Positions 8,290-18,644 of a DNA stretch of 28,051 nucleotides are shown piece after piece. The translations under genes were made by a program, and so were the position numbers. The DNA is from a virus. The stretch spans positions 1-28,051 of IMG/VR virus record IMGVR_UViG_3300021956_000064. One strand, given 5' to 3'. The notes under the pieces were generated by a model. The model did not search any database, was not told where the DNA came from, and saw only the letters and a program-made list of their open reading frames with translations. Position 1 is the first letter of the stretch, and the number at the start of each line of letters is the position of its first letter.

Positions 8290-8738
8290 TTAGACTATTA
8301 AAACGATGGAAATCATGTACCCATTGGAGATCACATCCTCGAAGCTAATCGTGCCCTGCTGATTGTCACTAAAGTCCGGAAACGAAATGTCGTAAGAACC
8401 GGGCCTTTGCAGCACTCCTCCGACCGAAACGAGGTACGCCGCAGAACTGGTTGGCGGATTCCAGCCCTCGCCAAATGCCGCTCGCATCTGGCCGAGCGTA
8501 TTCGGGAACACACCGTAAAACGATTTGGCAACTCCATTACCGAGCAACTCGACGTAATGGTAAACTGGAACGATGCCACCACTGCCACCTGATGGCTTGT
8601 TGATGAGGTCGTTGTAGTTGCCTGTGCTCGCAACCGTTGCCAGTCCGAGCGTCGTCCGTGCAGCAGCAGCCGTTGTCGCAGTGAGAAGAGCCTTCCCCGT
8701 CGTCCCTGCATCCTTGAGTAAGTTGTTAGAGACGCGTG

Positions 8739-8742
<4 letters not shown>
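8290..8742 (-). CDS. Short tail fibre protein
   Basis: A 150-residue protein. Residues about 20-50 ([20 protein letters not shown] followed by LINKP) are a typical tail-fibre repeat, 'R-x-x-LGL-x-x-VA-x-TG-x-Y-x-DL-x-NKP'. The C-terminal half (about 65-150) is the beta module with [17 protein letters not shown] that also occurs in the 841- and 531-residue fibres, here without any collagen. Its ATG overlaps the stop of the 531-residue collagen gene (ATGA). It is probably a fibre subunit or connector that joins the same appendage. No binding site is visible before the ATG. Confidence 0.75.
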
Positions 8743-10334
<1,592 letters not shown>

Positions 10335-10343
10335 TTTGGCGGT

Positions 10344-11480
10344 TTAGATTTCGCCACAATCTATTGAGATGCCTGCGCCTGCTGCAATCGACTTCGATGC
10401 GGCGGTGATTCTGCCGTAAGTGTCAACCGTGAACACCACGCCGTCAGTCGTTGCGGTGACTCCGGATGTGGCAAGGTCAACTCCGTCAGATGAAACGGCG
10501 ATGCGGGAAGATGAGACGGTTTTGACTGAAAGGGTCGTGCCGATCTTTTGTAGACCATTCCCTGCGTCGGCCACGCCTGCGCTGGAGAACTGAGAGAAGG
10601 TCAGCGCGGTCGTCCCGATCGTGATTGCGCCAGAGGTCGAAAGAACCCAACCCGTAGACCCGTTCATGGTTCCCTGCTCGATGAAGACGAATGACCCCGC
10701 CGAGAACTCGGTGCCTGAGTCCGCATCGGTGCGGCGGGTCAGGATGAACGGCGAATCCTCACCACCTGCTGCGGTGACGCGATAGAGACCATTCTGCAAT
10801 GCGGCGGCCTGATTCTTAACCAGCACCGATTCACCCACGGCGAGCGTGTGCCCGTCGATGAGAAGTCCGACGTTGTTGTTGGACGTGAGCGTTGCACCCA
10901 CTCCGCTGGATCCGTTGTTGTACGCGACGGAAGGAAGTGGTTCGGTCGTGGCAACGTGCGCCGAAGCTTTGACGTCGAGGCCTTGCGCGACGTCGTCGAC
11001 GTACTTCTTGGTCGCCAGATGAGCATCTGCGGTCGGCGTAGCGTTTGACGAGATGCGACCGCTCCCGAGGTTCAGATTGAGCGAAGAGTCGAGAATGACG
11101 ACCTTGCTCGCTGCACCCACACCCTCGGTGATTCCAGCGAGTTTATTGAGTTCAGCCGTCGTCGCCGTTACCCCGTCGAGCTTGTTCAACTCGTCGGCGT
11201 CTGCTGTTACTGCCGTGCCTCCGATTTGCAACACCCCGGTGTGGTTTACCGTGCCGTTGAAGGTCTTCGTTCCCTGAATCGTCTGGTTGCGGTTGGCCGT
11301 GGTGACCATCCCTGCGGAGGACGATGTCCCCTCCCCGCCAATCGGGATCACATTGCCGTCTGACTTTTTGATCAGCAACTGGTTGTCAAACTCTTGGAAG
11401 AGAAGCTCACCAGTTGCGAGCGTGATGCCGGCCACGCCCGTTGAGGTCGTGCGGCGTTTAAGTTGGATCGTGTTCGGCAT
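10344..11480 (-). CDS. Tail fibre protein (long tail fibre-like)
   Basis: A 378-residue fibre. The N-terminus MPNTIQLKRRTTSTGVAGIT followed by LATGELLFQEFDNQLLIKK matches the attachment domain seen in many phage fibres (Mtd-N-like, 'IQLKRG...L-x-x-GE-x-x-x-x-x-x-x-LYI'). Residues about 85-115 carry ADELNKLDGVT and TTAELNKLAGIT, the classic fibre spacer repeat. Residues about 140-160 read ATKKYVDD, another common fibre signature. The C-terminus is beta-rich. There is no collagen. It probably forms the base fibre of the tail tip onto which the collagen-like proteins dock. Confidence 0.85.
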   Translation of the reverse strand: MPNTIQLKRRTTSTGVAGITLATGELLFQEFDNQLLIKKSDGNVIPIGGEGTSSSAGMVTTANRNQTIQGTKTFNGTVNHTGVLQIGGTAVTADADELNKLDGVTATTAELNKLAGITEGVGAASKVVILDSSLNLNLGSGRISSNATPTADAHLATKKYVDDVAQGLDVKASAHVATTEPLPSVAYNNGSSGVGATLTSNNNVGLLIDGHTLAVGESVLVKNQAAALQNGLYRVTAAGGEDSPFILTRRTDADSGTEFSAGSFVFIEQGTMNGSTGWVLSTSGAITIGTTALTFSQFSSAGVADAGNGLQKIGTTLSVKTVSSSRIAVSSDGVDLATSGVTATTDGVVFTVDTYGRITAASKSIAAGAGISIDCGEI

Positions 11481-11495
11481 AATCTCTTGATGTTG

Positions 11496-12530
11496 TTAAA
11501 CTTGGCCACCGTCAACGCCAACCCCTAGGGCTGAAAGCGTTGTGTAAGTTGTCACGCCAGCGACGACACCGACGATGTTCCCGTCAACGCCTGTGCCAGC
11601 AATTGCGGCTCCTGCACCAATGTTGGCTCGGGCCTGTGCTTGCTGGGGTGCTGTCAGACTCTGAGCGGTGAACAGCACAACTGACGCGGCGATGTTGGAT
11701 GAGTCGAAAAAAGGCAGCGATACGGGTTGAGATGCTCGTCGATTGGTGTTCTCAACCTTCCACCGGAGTGCTCGGGTCGTCGTGAGATTGCCAGAGTAAG
11801 CCCATGCAATCTCTGCTTGCAGTACCACCGACGGAACATCAGTGACTGTCTCATCCCCGCCAGCAACCAACACGGTCACACCGTAGCCAGAGGATCGGCA
11901 GTGCGGTGCCTGACGTTGTCCAAAAGTCGATGCGGCCACGGTCACGATGTCCGCTGAGGAGGAAGCGACGAAGGCCAAGTCCGCATCGAGAGCGGTCGCG
12001 ATCTTCGTCGCCATTGCTGAGGCGTTTTCCGTCCCCAGAGTGGTCACCTTGATGAGACGGCCATCGGCAGGTGCTTCCGGTCCGGTGGAGGATGCCGCAC
12101 CCATCCAAACCCGCACCGGCCCGACCGAGTCAGCGAGGTCGAAGTAAACTCCGTCAGCGGTCGTTGCGGTCGTTTGAACCGCGACCACTTCGGCAGAGTC
12201 GTAAGGGTCGATGCCGAGGAGTCGGTCGATGCCACCTGATGCCGTATTGAGCGTCGCTCGATAGTCAACGGCTGAGCCCGTCACAGTGCGGGTCCAACTG
12301 GAAAAGGAGAGAAGAGGGTTGGCGTCGAATAGCCCCTTCGGCTTGACGCTTAACCTCAGGCCCGTTGATGACCCCATGTCCACGGTCGAGGTGCTCGAAA
12401 TGGTGTTTCGGAACTCGATGGCTGTCGGGATCACGTCGCCATTGCGGAGCAGCACCTCCTGATCGTCAGATCGGCGTAAACCGCCAACGTAGACGAGACC
12501 AGAATCGAGTGCGACGGTGAGCGTGAGCAT
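11496..12530 (-). CDS. Phage tail structural protein, fibre-like C-terminus
   Basis: A 344-residue beta-rich protein. The N-terminal two-thirds (about residues 1-250) resembles no family I can name. The C-terminal part contains SLTAPQQAQARANIGAG, the 'L-T-x-x-Q-x-x-x-AR-x-N-IG' motif that commonly precedes fibre tips, and ends in a Gly/Val-rich tail. Its position between the tail-tip paralogues and the first fibre suggests a fibre base or upper baseplate component. A single coding frame runs the full length. A weak binding site (TTGAGTGA) precedes the ATG. Confidence 0.65.
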   Translation of the reverse strand: MLTLTVALDSGLVYVGGLRRSDDQEVLLRNGDVIPTAIEFRNTISSTSTVDMGSSTGLRLSVKPKGLFDANPLLSFSSWTRTVTGSAVDYRATLNTASGGIDRLLGIDPYDSAEVVAVQTTATTADGVYFDLADSVGPVRVWMGAASSTGPEAPADGRLIKVTTLGTENASAMATKIATALDADLAFVASSSADIVTVAASTFGQRQAPHCRSSGYGVTVLVAGGDETVTDVPSVVLQAEIAWAYSGNLTTTRALRWKVENTNRRASQPVSLPFFDSSNIAASVVLFTAQSLTAPQQAQARANIGAGAAIAGTGVDGNIVGVVAGVTTYTTLSALGVGVDGGQV

Positions 12531-12548
12531 TCACTCAAGGTGCCGTCA

Positions 12549-13109
12549 TCAACCGTGAAGCCCGATGATTTGATGCCCCGCTGTTTGCTGCGAGACAGTG
12601 AACCCTCCGCCCTCGTCGGCTTGTATAAACGCCAGAATGATTTTGTAGCTGACCGACTCAGCCACTGGGTCAGCGTACAAGAATGCGCTTTGGTCCTCGA
12701 TGGTGACGGATGAAGAGACGATTCCGCTCGATGTGGTCGAAGAGAAGTTTCCTGCGACGTTCAAGACAACCCTTTTGTTGTCGGCAGCAGGTCCGACCTC
12801 CTCCTCTGGATAATCTATCACACCCTGTCCGTTGACCGTTCCCCACCGCACAAAAACCCTATAGGACGGGTTCTCCTGCCCCGGACTGCTCGCTCGAACG
12901 GTGACCTTGAAAGGGTAGTTTGTAGTGGCTGATGGTGCGGCAGTCTGCACCGTGCGGCGATTCTTGAGCGAGACCAGCTGTCCTCGCGGGGTCACGGTCG
13001 CGGTGATGTCAGGAGTCGATTGAATAGCCAGTCTCGGCAGGTAATCGATGATGGCATTGATGGTGGCACCGAGTTGGCCACCCGTTTTTAGGCGAGGAAT
13101 CACAGGCAT
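12549..13109 (-). CDS. Tail-tip protein with module shared with upstream gene
   Basis: A 186-residue protein of unknown function. The first 45 residues (MPVIPRLKTGGQLGATINAI, then TATVTPRGQL) align by eye with the start of the next gene upstream: both have VIP, a T/G-rich turn, G-x-T-(I/L)-x-AI, an L-x-RL helix end, and a TPRG strand. The remainder is beta-rich with a charged loop (DYPEEEVGPAADNKR). The start overlaps the previous stop by ten bases. The shared head module suggests both proteins dock on the same partner. Confidence 0.6.
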   Translation of the reverse strand: MPVIPRLKTGGQLGATINAIIDYLPRLAIQSTPDITATVTPRGQLVSLKNRRTVQTAAPSATTNYPFKVTVRASSPGQENPSYRVFVRWGTVNGQGVIDYPEEEVGPAADNKRVVLNVAGNFSSTTSSGIVSSSVTIEDQSAFLYADPVAESVSYKIILAFIQADEGGGFTVSQQTAGHQIIGLHG

Positions 13110-14263
13110 GACGGTGGTGCTTCTCTTTGGTCGTTGATGTCCATGAGACCTCGGCTGCTGGGGATGTAGTTGACCCCTTGCGAGAATGGCAACATGAACG
13201 CGAGTTGCCTTGGGTACTCATTTCTCAGTGGGTTCGATTCGTCCTTTCCGGGGTAATCGCTCCCCGGTGGATAGCCGTTTTCGTCGCGGTTTCTGAGCCT
13301 GAAGCCGTACGGCTCCCACGGTGTTGTGTAAGGTCCACCCTCTGCCGGATCGCAGATGGGGACGACAGCATTGGGAACCAGTTTGAGTTCAGCGTGCCAG
13401 TAAGGGAATGCTTGGTCGTTGATGCCTGTCTTGTCACCAGTGATTTCTGTCGATTCGGGAACCGCTCCAAACGACGTGTGATCCTCACGGATGAGGTCCA
13501 GCGCGTAACCGCTTGTCGAACCGCTTGTGCCCGTCTGGTGAAGGTAGCCAACGAGGATGTCGTGTTCGTACTCTTTTACGAATCCGGTCGGAATCCACGG
13601 GTTGTCCTCCTGACCTTCCTCGAGCGGGATTTGACGGGTGCCGGTTGCAACGACGTCATCCGCTGAGATGCGTGTGGACACCTCATTCCACTGCGTCGTT
13701 AACTTGACCGGAAAGAACCAACTCTGCGTGATGTTACTTCCAAACGGATCTTGCGAGATGATCGGAATCCCACGTTGAGCGACATTGAGCCCGAACGCTG
13801 TCTGGTCTCCTTGAAAGGATGAACTTTGGCTCTCGACCAGCATCAACGAGTTGAGCACCCCGTATGTCACTGGGTCCATGTTTTCGGGGTCGTAATCTTC
13901 CGCAGGGTTGCGGGTTGCGTATGCTTTGAGCTTCACTGTGGCCACGATGACCTTGTTTCCTCCGGTCAACTGAAAGCCACGGTACTGACGATCTCCGACG
14001 CTGATGACGGGACCCACAAACCCGTAATGCCATGGGGTGATCCAGTACCGAGTTGACCCTTCGCTGATGAATGGTTGATACCGTGGACCCTGAGTTGGTC
14101 CCTCGGTGATGGTCTTCGGTGGCGCGATGTTGAGGATGGTCCCTCTCGGTGTTTCGTTCGAGGTGAAGTCCTTCGTCTTCTGCACTCGCAACCTGACCAA
14201 CTCGCGGCAGATAGCCGAGAGTGTGCGCCCGATGGGGCCCCGCGTTGTTACGGTCGGAATCAC
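13100..14263 (-). CDS. Tail-tip protein of unknown function
   Basis: A 387-residue protein. I placed the start at GTG 14261-14263 for two reasons. It forms a GTGA overlap with the previous stop, and the protein then begins at VIPTVTTRGPIGRTLSAI, matching the N-terminus of the downstream gene. No ATG is available in frame before the upstream gene's coding region. Residues about 60-330 hold many Tyr/Trp/Pro residues (RYWITPWHYGFVGP). The C-terminus (QGVNYIPSSRGLMDIN) is polar. It lies between the tandem paralogues and the fibre genes, so a baseplate or tail-tip role is likely. No enzymatic motif is visible. Confidence 0.65.
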   Translation of the reverse strand: MIPTVTTRGPIGRTLSAICRELVRLRVQKTKDFTSNETPRGTILNIAPPKTITEGPTQGPRYQPFISEGSTRYWITPWHYGFVGPVISVGDRQYRGFQLTGGNKVIVATVKLKAYATRNPAEDYDPENMDPVTYGVLNSLMLVESQSSSFQGDQTAFGLNVAQRGIPIISQDPFGSNITQSWFFPVKLTTQWNEVSTRISADDVVATGTRQIPLEEGQEDNPWIPTGFVKEYEHDILVGYLHQTGTSGSTSGYALDLIREDHTSFGAVPESTEITGDKTGINDQAFPYWHAELKLVPNAVVPICDPAEGGPYTTPWEPYGFRLRNRDENGYPPGSDYPGKDESNPLRNEYPRQLAFMLPFSQGVNYIPSSRGLMDINDQREAPPSCL

Positions 14264-14964
14264 GAGTAAATCAGCGTTGACCAACCTTCGCCGGAATACT
14301 GCCCGTAGTTTGCCGAAGCGTTGCGATAGAGCAGCGTGATTTTCCAGCGGTCTCCGAATGGTTCTGCGGTCGCTCCAGCAAGAAGCCAAGACTGAGTCGT
14401 TCCCCAAATCGGAACCGGAGGAAATGAGATTTTTCCGATGTCGTTGACCGTCTGGGCGAACGCACTCCAGATGTCAAAGTAGGTGACTTTGAGCGTGCAA
14501 CCATTGCCGGCGATGTAAGACGAGACGCCAACCAGCCCCGGCTTTTTGAACTCCACGAACCGCTTGGTTGACTCCGTGTCATTCGATGCGACCCAGAGTG
14601 CGTTCGTTTCATTCGGTGTCTCTGGTGTCCCCGCGAGGTCTTGGAATCGCGGGTTGGCCGTGATAGGTTCGGTGCCGCTGTTGGCGTCGATGCTCAACCG
14701 CTTTTTTGCTGACGAAGCGTAGGAGTAAATGCTCCTCTGCTCGAGCGTTGTGGTTTGCGACCCCTCGTCAAACGTCATGGACCTCGAGAGGATGCTCCGC
14801 TGAGAGTCCGACGCCATGTCAGGCAGTCCAGTTGGCGCGAGGATGTTGCTGATTTTGTTGTTTTTGAAGACGTGCACCGACGTCTGAATGACGTTCCCCC
14901 ACTCGTCAGCTTCAAACGAGTGCGACGTTTTGACGGCCTCTTCGCCCTTAAAGATCACAGGCAT
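14260..14964 (-). CDS. Tail protein, paralogue of the next gene upstream (copy 2)
   Basis: A 234-residue protein. The middle carries EPITANPRFQDLAGTPETPN, matching the EPITAHPNFNDWAGDAETPD of the gene immediately upstream (14968-15615). Both continue with NA-(L/I)-W, a KRFV-(E/Q)-F strand, and a C-terminal WKIT strand. The first 90 residues differ. Tandem duplicates directly after the tape measure usually belong to the distal tail or tip. No enzymatic motif is seen. Confidence 0.6.
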   Translation of the reverse strand: MPVIFKGEEAVKTSHSFEADEWGNVIQTSVHVFKNNKISNILAPTGLPDMASDSQRSILSRSMTFDEGSQTTTLEQRSIYSYASSAKKRLSIDANSGTEPITANPRFQDLAGTPETPNETNALWVASNDTESTKRFVEFKKPGLVGVSSYIAGNGCTLKVTYFDIWSAFAQTVNDIGKISFPPVPIWGTTQSWLLAGATAEPFGDRWKITLLYRNASANYGQYSGEGWSTLIYS

Positions 14965-14967
14965 TTT

Positions 14968-15615
14968 TTAGGTGTAGATGTCCGACGACCAGAAAGGTGC
15001 GCCGAGAAGTTGAGCGGTGATTTTCCAAGAGGCCCCGTTCTGCTCTTGCCCCACCGAAGTGCCTAATAGCGAAAGGTTGCCGAACATGGAGAAGTTGGGG
15101 ATGGATGGCAGGGTGTAGACCTTTCCCGGAACGGTTGCAGCGTCCGCATTAGCTGCCAACCACGTCAGGTTGAATGTCCACTGTGGGGCGAGGTAGGTGG
15201 TGATGCCAGCAAGCTCGAAGTCGTCGCGAAACTGAACGAACCGTTTCGCTCCGTCGTAATCCTCCCAGATCGCGTTCTCGGTGTCGGGTGTTTCTGCGTC
15301 TCCAGCCCAGTCGTTGAAGTTCGGGTGAGCGGTGATTGGTTCGTTGGAGATGGTGCCTTCGACGGTGACGAAGTTTTTTGAGAAGGCCAGCCCTCGATAC
15401 GTCCCCTCCGAAGTGCCGAGTTTGTCACTGAGCATTTCGACATTCTCGCGAGACCCTACAAACGCCAGCTGAAAAGAGCCGAGCGTCTTGGTGAGTGGCC
15501 ACTCAAACGGTTCAGTGTTGGGTCCGGTGCGCGTGTACCGAGTGCGGAAGATGACTTCCAGAGCACCCATCTCATCGACCTGCGCGGAAACTGGAAACTC
15601 AGTGTTGAGACTCAT
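14968..15615 (-). CDS. Tail protein, paralogue (copy 1)
   Basis: A 215-residue protein directly after the tape measure, whose stop it overlaps (ATGA). It shares the EPITA-x-P-x-F-x-D-x-AG-x-x-ETP segment, a KRFVQF strand and a WKIT-x-x-LL strand with the downstream gene. In this position many siphoviruses encode the distal tail protein (Dit), which forms the ring at the tail tip, and a beta-rich 215-residue protein would be compatible. The assignment is positional, as I see no diagnostic motif. Confidence 0.6.
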   Translation of the reverse strand: MSLNTEFPVSAQVDEMGALEVIFRTRYTRTGPNTEPFEWPLTKTLGSFQLAFVGSRENVEMLSDKLGTSEGTYRGLAFSKNFVTVEGTISNEPITAHPNFNDWAGDAETPDTENAIWEDYDGAKRFVQFRDDFELAGITTYLAPQWTFNLTWLAANADAATVPGKVYTLPSIPNFSMFGNLSLLGTSVGQEQNGASWKITAQLLGAPFWSSDIYT

Positions 15616-17825
15616 ACGACGGCCACGTTGAGAGAACCCTGCTTGGTGATTGCTGCCACCACTGCATCAAGTTTGGATGCCAGCGTGCTCTGGTTCTCTT
15701 GCAACACACGCACGGCGGGATCCTTAGCCTCCATCATGCCCCCGCCCGGAAGCGGGAAAGCAGGTGCCACATCGAAGTCCATTCTCGGCGTTCGGAGTTG
15801 CTGAGCCCGCATCTGGAAAAACTCGGCGGCGGGAGGTCCTTGCACCGGCACCTTGGCAATCTCCTCGCGTTTCTTTGCGGCGATAAAAGCGGCTGATGCG
15901 GCGAATCCTCCTCCTAGGTCTCCACCCCCACGCAACCCCGGCTCCCTGCCTTCCATGCCGATCACAGGCCCCCGTGGAGCGAGGTTCATCGTGCGTCGTC
16001 CGCCACCGATTTTTTCCAGCGACGTGAAGAAGTCTCCTGTCGCAGTGGTCGCCTTGCTTTTCTTCTCCTCGGCCTGAGCGGTCTTTGCGGTCAACTCAGT
16101 TTGGTTTTTGAGACTGCTCGACTGCTCGCGGATTGCGGTTGCGTTTTTGAGTGCTGCCTCGGTCAGCTTGGCCAACTCAGTCTTGAGCTTTTCGTTCTGG
16201 GATTGGAGACGCTCGGTGGCGGAGGTTTGGCGAGCAAACCCCCGCTCGAATGCGGCGATGAGTCCCTGTCCCGGTGTTCCCTCAGCGTAAGCGTCCGAGT
16301 TGCTCGGTGGAATGATTGCTCCGTTAGAAAGCGACTCCTTGGTGTTGTAGGTGATGCGCTTCCCGTTGGCGAACGTCTCACGCACCTCCCCCGGGGTGAG
16401 CGGGGTTGGGTAGCCTGCGGCCTTTGCGGCGATGATTTCCTGCGCCTGTGCCGAGGTCATGCCAGAGGCTTGTGGCGCACCGTAGAACTGCGAGGTCTGG
16501 AACGTCGATTGGTTGGCCCCCATGCCTTGCAGCGTGCGCTTGCCGAGTCCGGACGTGTTGCCTGAGGAGAAGACTGCACTCATCAACTCACCAAGAGCAG
16601 CAGGGATTCGCTTGATCCCTGCGAGCACATAGTCGAGCCATGCCTTTGCTGCGTCGAGGAGAGCACTCCCTAGGGTTCCGGCCACTGCCCCAGCAGCAGT
16701 TCCGAGAGCATCGGTAATCGCGACGATGAGAGAGCCAGAGAGGCCGGTGAAAGCGTTCCCATCGGCAAAGATGTTGGTCACTCCTTGAAGCGCACGGATT
16801 GCGGTCTCCGTGACCTCGAGGAAAGCCAGTTTGCCAGCAGTTGCGAGCACGTCCCAGAGGGTCCCGTTCTTGATGGCCCCCTCGATGATCTGGAATGCGT
16901 TCACAGCAGTGTCCACGGCCCGTCCGAATCCTGCGGTGAACTGGTCCGAAAACAGCAGGGCCTTTTGGGTTGCAGCGGTGAAGATGTTGCCGAGAGCGGT
17001 TCCAATCGGTGCGAACCGACCCGTGAGATTTTGCGCGAACTCGATGAGCGGTTTGAGCCCTTCCGATGCGGCGAGGCCGAGGTTCCGCTTCACCTCTTCC
17101 ACGTTGTCAGCGAGCGTCGAGAGAAGGCCATTGAGCGTCTTTCCCTGCGTGGTTGCTGCACCGGAGAAAAGGCCTGTGGTCGTCATCGCTTGGAGTGCGT
17201 TGACCATGTCCTGCGCCGAGATTTTGCCTTCAGTGAGTGCCTTCTGAAGTCCCGCGTCACTCAGGTTGAGAGCCTTTTTCAACTCTTCCCCGATGGGGAT
17301 TCCACGTTCGAGGAACTGTAGGAAAGTCTCAGTCTGCATCTTCCCGACCGAGAGTGTCTTGACGTATGGCTGAAGAATCTCAGCCATCGGTTTCTTCGTG
17401 GCTGCTGCAATGTCCCCGATGATCCGAATCGACTCCTTCAGTTGCTCGGCAGGTACTCCAGCAGCGGCAAGACCGGCCCCTGCGTTGGCCACCTCCCCCA
17501 GTTGGAATGATGTGGTTGCAGCGTACTTTGCCAGCTCTGCGACGGCCCCCTGCGCGGTTTCGGCCGACTTGTAAAACGTCGTGAACTGAGCGACGACGGC
17601 TTCAAACTCTCCAGCGGATGAGATGCTCTCTTTGAATGTCTCACCGAGTGAGCGAAACGCACTCCCAACTGCACCGATTCCGGCTTGCAAGCCAGCAAAG
17701 AGAGCCTGTCCACCGGCGACACCGGCGACCGTTTTGGCGAAGGATTGCATCTGGCCGACAGCTTGCGTCAGACCCTGCCGGAAGTTTGTAGTGTCGGCCC
17801 CGATGCGAATGGTTGCGGTGCTCAT
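15612..17825 (-). CDS. Tail tape measure protein (TP901 type)
   Basis: A 737-residue protein that sets tail length and is ejected ahead of the DNA. The N-terminus (MSTATIRIGADTTNFRQGLT) is the usual strand-helix start of this family. Residues about 80-270 are the TP901 core, with EFEAVVAQFTTFYKSAETAQ, LQPYVKTLSVGKMQ and SDAGLQKALTEGKISAQDMV. A hydrophobic Ala/Gly-rich stretch lies near residue 370-415 and a coiled coil near 525-600 (TERLQSQNEKLKTELAKLTE). At about 0.15 nm per residue the tail would be roughly 110 nm. There is no peptidase or lytic domain. It follows a basic protein of unknown role, with a four-base overlap. Confidence 0.9.
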   Translation of the reverse strand: MSTATIRIGADTTNFRQGLTQAVGQMQSFAKTVAGVAGGQALFAGLQAGIGAVGSAFRSLGETFKESISSAGEFEAVVAQFTTFYKSAETAQGAVAELAKYAATTSFQLGEVANAGAGLAAAGVPAEQLKESIRIIGDIAAATKKPMAEILQPYVKTLSVGKMQTETFLQFLERGIPIGEELKKALNLSDAGLQKALTEGKISAQDMVNALQAMTTTGLFSGAATTQGKTLNGLLSTLADNVEEVKRNLGLAASEGLKPLIEFAQNLTGRFAPIGTALGNIFTAATQKALLFSDQFTAGFGRAVDTAVNAFQIIEGAIKNGTLWDVLATAGKLAFLEVTETAIRALQGVTNIFADGNAFTGLSGSLIVAITDALGTAAGAVAGTLGSALLDAAKAWLDYVLAGIKRIPAALGELMSAVFSSGNTSGLGKRTLQGMGANQSTFQTSQFYGAPQASGMTSAQAQEIIAAKAAGYPTPLTPGEVRETFANGKRITYNTKESLSNGAIIPPSNSDAYAEGTPGQGLIAAFERGFARQTSATERLQSQNEKLKTELAKLTEAALKNATAIREQSSSLKNQTELTAKTAQAEEKKSKATTATGDFFTSLEKIGGGRRTMNLAPRGPVIGMEGREPGLRGGGDLGGGFAASAAFIAAKKREEIAKVPVQGPPAAEFFQMRAQQLRTPRMDFDVAPAFPLPGGGMMEAKDPAVRVLQENQSTLASKLDAVVAAITKQGSLNVAVV

Positions 17826-18469
17826 AAAGTGATTCCCAGTTTGCGGTTGAGGTACGCGGCCATGTCAGCTGCCACGGTTCCGAGAGCCTTCTGCACGTAG
17901 CCAACCCGAGCGGTGAACGGCTCGATGCCGGGTCTCTTGTTTTGAATCTCAAGGTACGTTTCGAGGAGACCATCAAACTTTTTCACGACGGCAGCAGGGT
18001 GGCGACGGTCGATGTTGTCGAAGTTGGTGCCTGTCACAAGCCATCCCCACGCTCCAGCTCGACCGGCTGCGTTCTGCCGTTGCTTGATTTCCATCTCCCA
18101 TCGGTCTTGCTGCACACTCCGCTGAAGTTGTGCGGTTGCCTTGAGAACCTTGAAGACTGCACGCTCTCCCCGCTTGCCTTTGCGCCCCACGCTCGCTTGC
18201 GCTTTCTGAAGTTCCGCCATGAGCTTTGAGCGACGTGCGCTGACTCGCTGAAGCACTCGTTTGGAGATCCGCACCCGTCCGTCCTGCTTCTGCTTTTCGA
18301 TGGCTTGGAGTGTCTCTGGTCTCGTGTCTTGGTGGAACTTCCCAGCCTTTATGACAACGTCTCGAAACTTTCTCCCGATGATGCTCTTGACCTCCTTCTT
18401 CGAGGTCTGGACGTAGACGCCCAGCACTCGGTTGAAGTTCGTCAGGTCCATTGAGAGCGTCAGTTTCAT
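17822..18469 (-). CDS. Basic, helical tail-region protein of unknown function
   Basis: A 215-residue protein that is highly positive in its middle (KRVLQRVSARRSKLMAELQK, SVGRKGKRGERAVFKVLKAT). The C-terminal third has WGWLVTGTNFDNIDRRHPAA. Its ATG overlaps the stop of the 55-residue frame before it, so it is probably translated after the assembly chaperones. It lies between the chaperone pair and the tape measure, where lambda has no gene, and I recognise no family. A role in tape-measure assembly is possible. Confidence 0.6.
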   Translation of the reverse strand: MKLTLSMDLTNFNRVLGVYVQTSKKEVKSIIGRKFRDVVIKAGKFHQDTRPETLQAIEKQKQDGRVRISKRVLQRVSARRSKLMAELQKAQASVGRKGKRGERAVFKVLKATAQLQRSVQQDRWEMEIKQRQNAAGRAGAWGWLVTGTNFDNIDRRHPAAVVKKFDGLLETYLEIQNKRPGIEPFTARVGYVQKALGTVAADMAAYLNRKLGITL

Positions 18470-18633
18470 GCTTCACAAAGGTGCGAGTCATCGACCACCG
18501 CACGCACTCGGTGTCCCTGCGCTTCGAGGGAAGCAGCAAATAGTGCGTTCGCGTCATGCAATGAAAGGGCGAGGATCTCGCTCGGTCTCCACCCGTACGC
18601 GGAAGCGAAGTGGTGAATGTAGCGAGCAATCAT
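18466..18633 (-). CDS. Second tail assembly chaperone frame (GT-like), expressed by -1 frameshift
   Basis: A 55-codon frame that would be missed by length cut-offs: MIARYIHHFASAYGWRPSEI, ...ALSLHDANALFAASLEAQ. Between the previous stop and its own ATG the frame stays open (CTG AGT CGG GCG GGG ATG), and a -1 slip at GGGAAAC in the end of the previous gene lands in exactly this frame. The fusion would be 127 + 5 + 55 = 187 residues. 'GW-x-P-x-EI-x-x-LS' followed by an acidic residue is the kind of motif found in tail chaperone T domains. Its stop overlaps the next ATG (ATGA). No Shine-Dalgarno precedes its ATG, which favours expression only as the fusion, like lambda gpGT. Confidence 0.75.
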   Translation of the reverse strand: MIARYIHHFASAYGWRPSEILALSLHDANALFAASLEAQGHRVRAVVDDSHLCEA

Positions 18634-18644
18634 CCCCGCCCGAC

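Noticed and set aside
17973-18629. 218-codon minus-strand frame over the basic tail protein and chaperone region
   Set aside because: It is Arg/Ser/Thr-rich low-complexity sequence in the shifted frame of two better supported genes.
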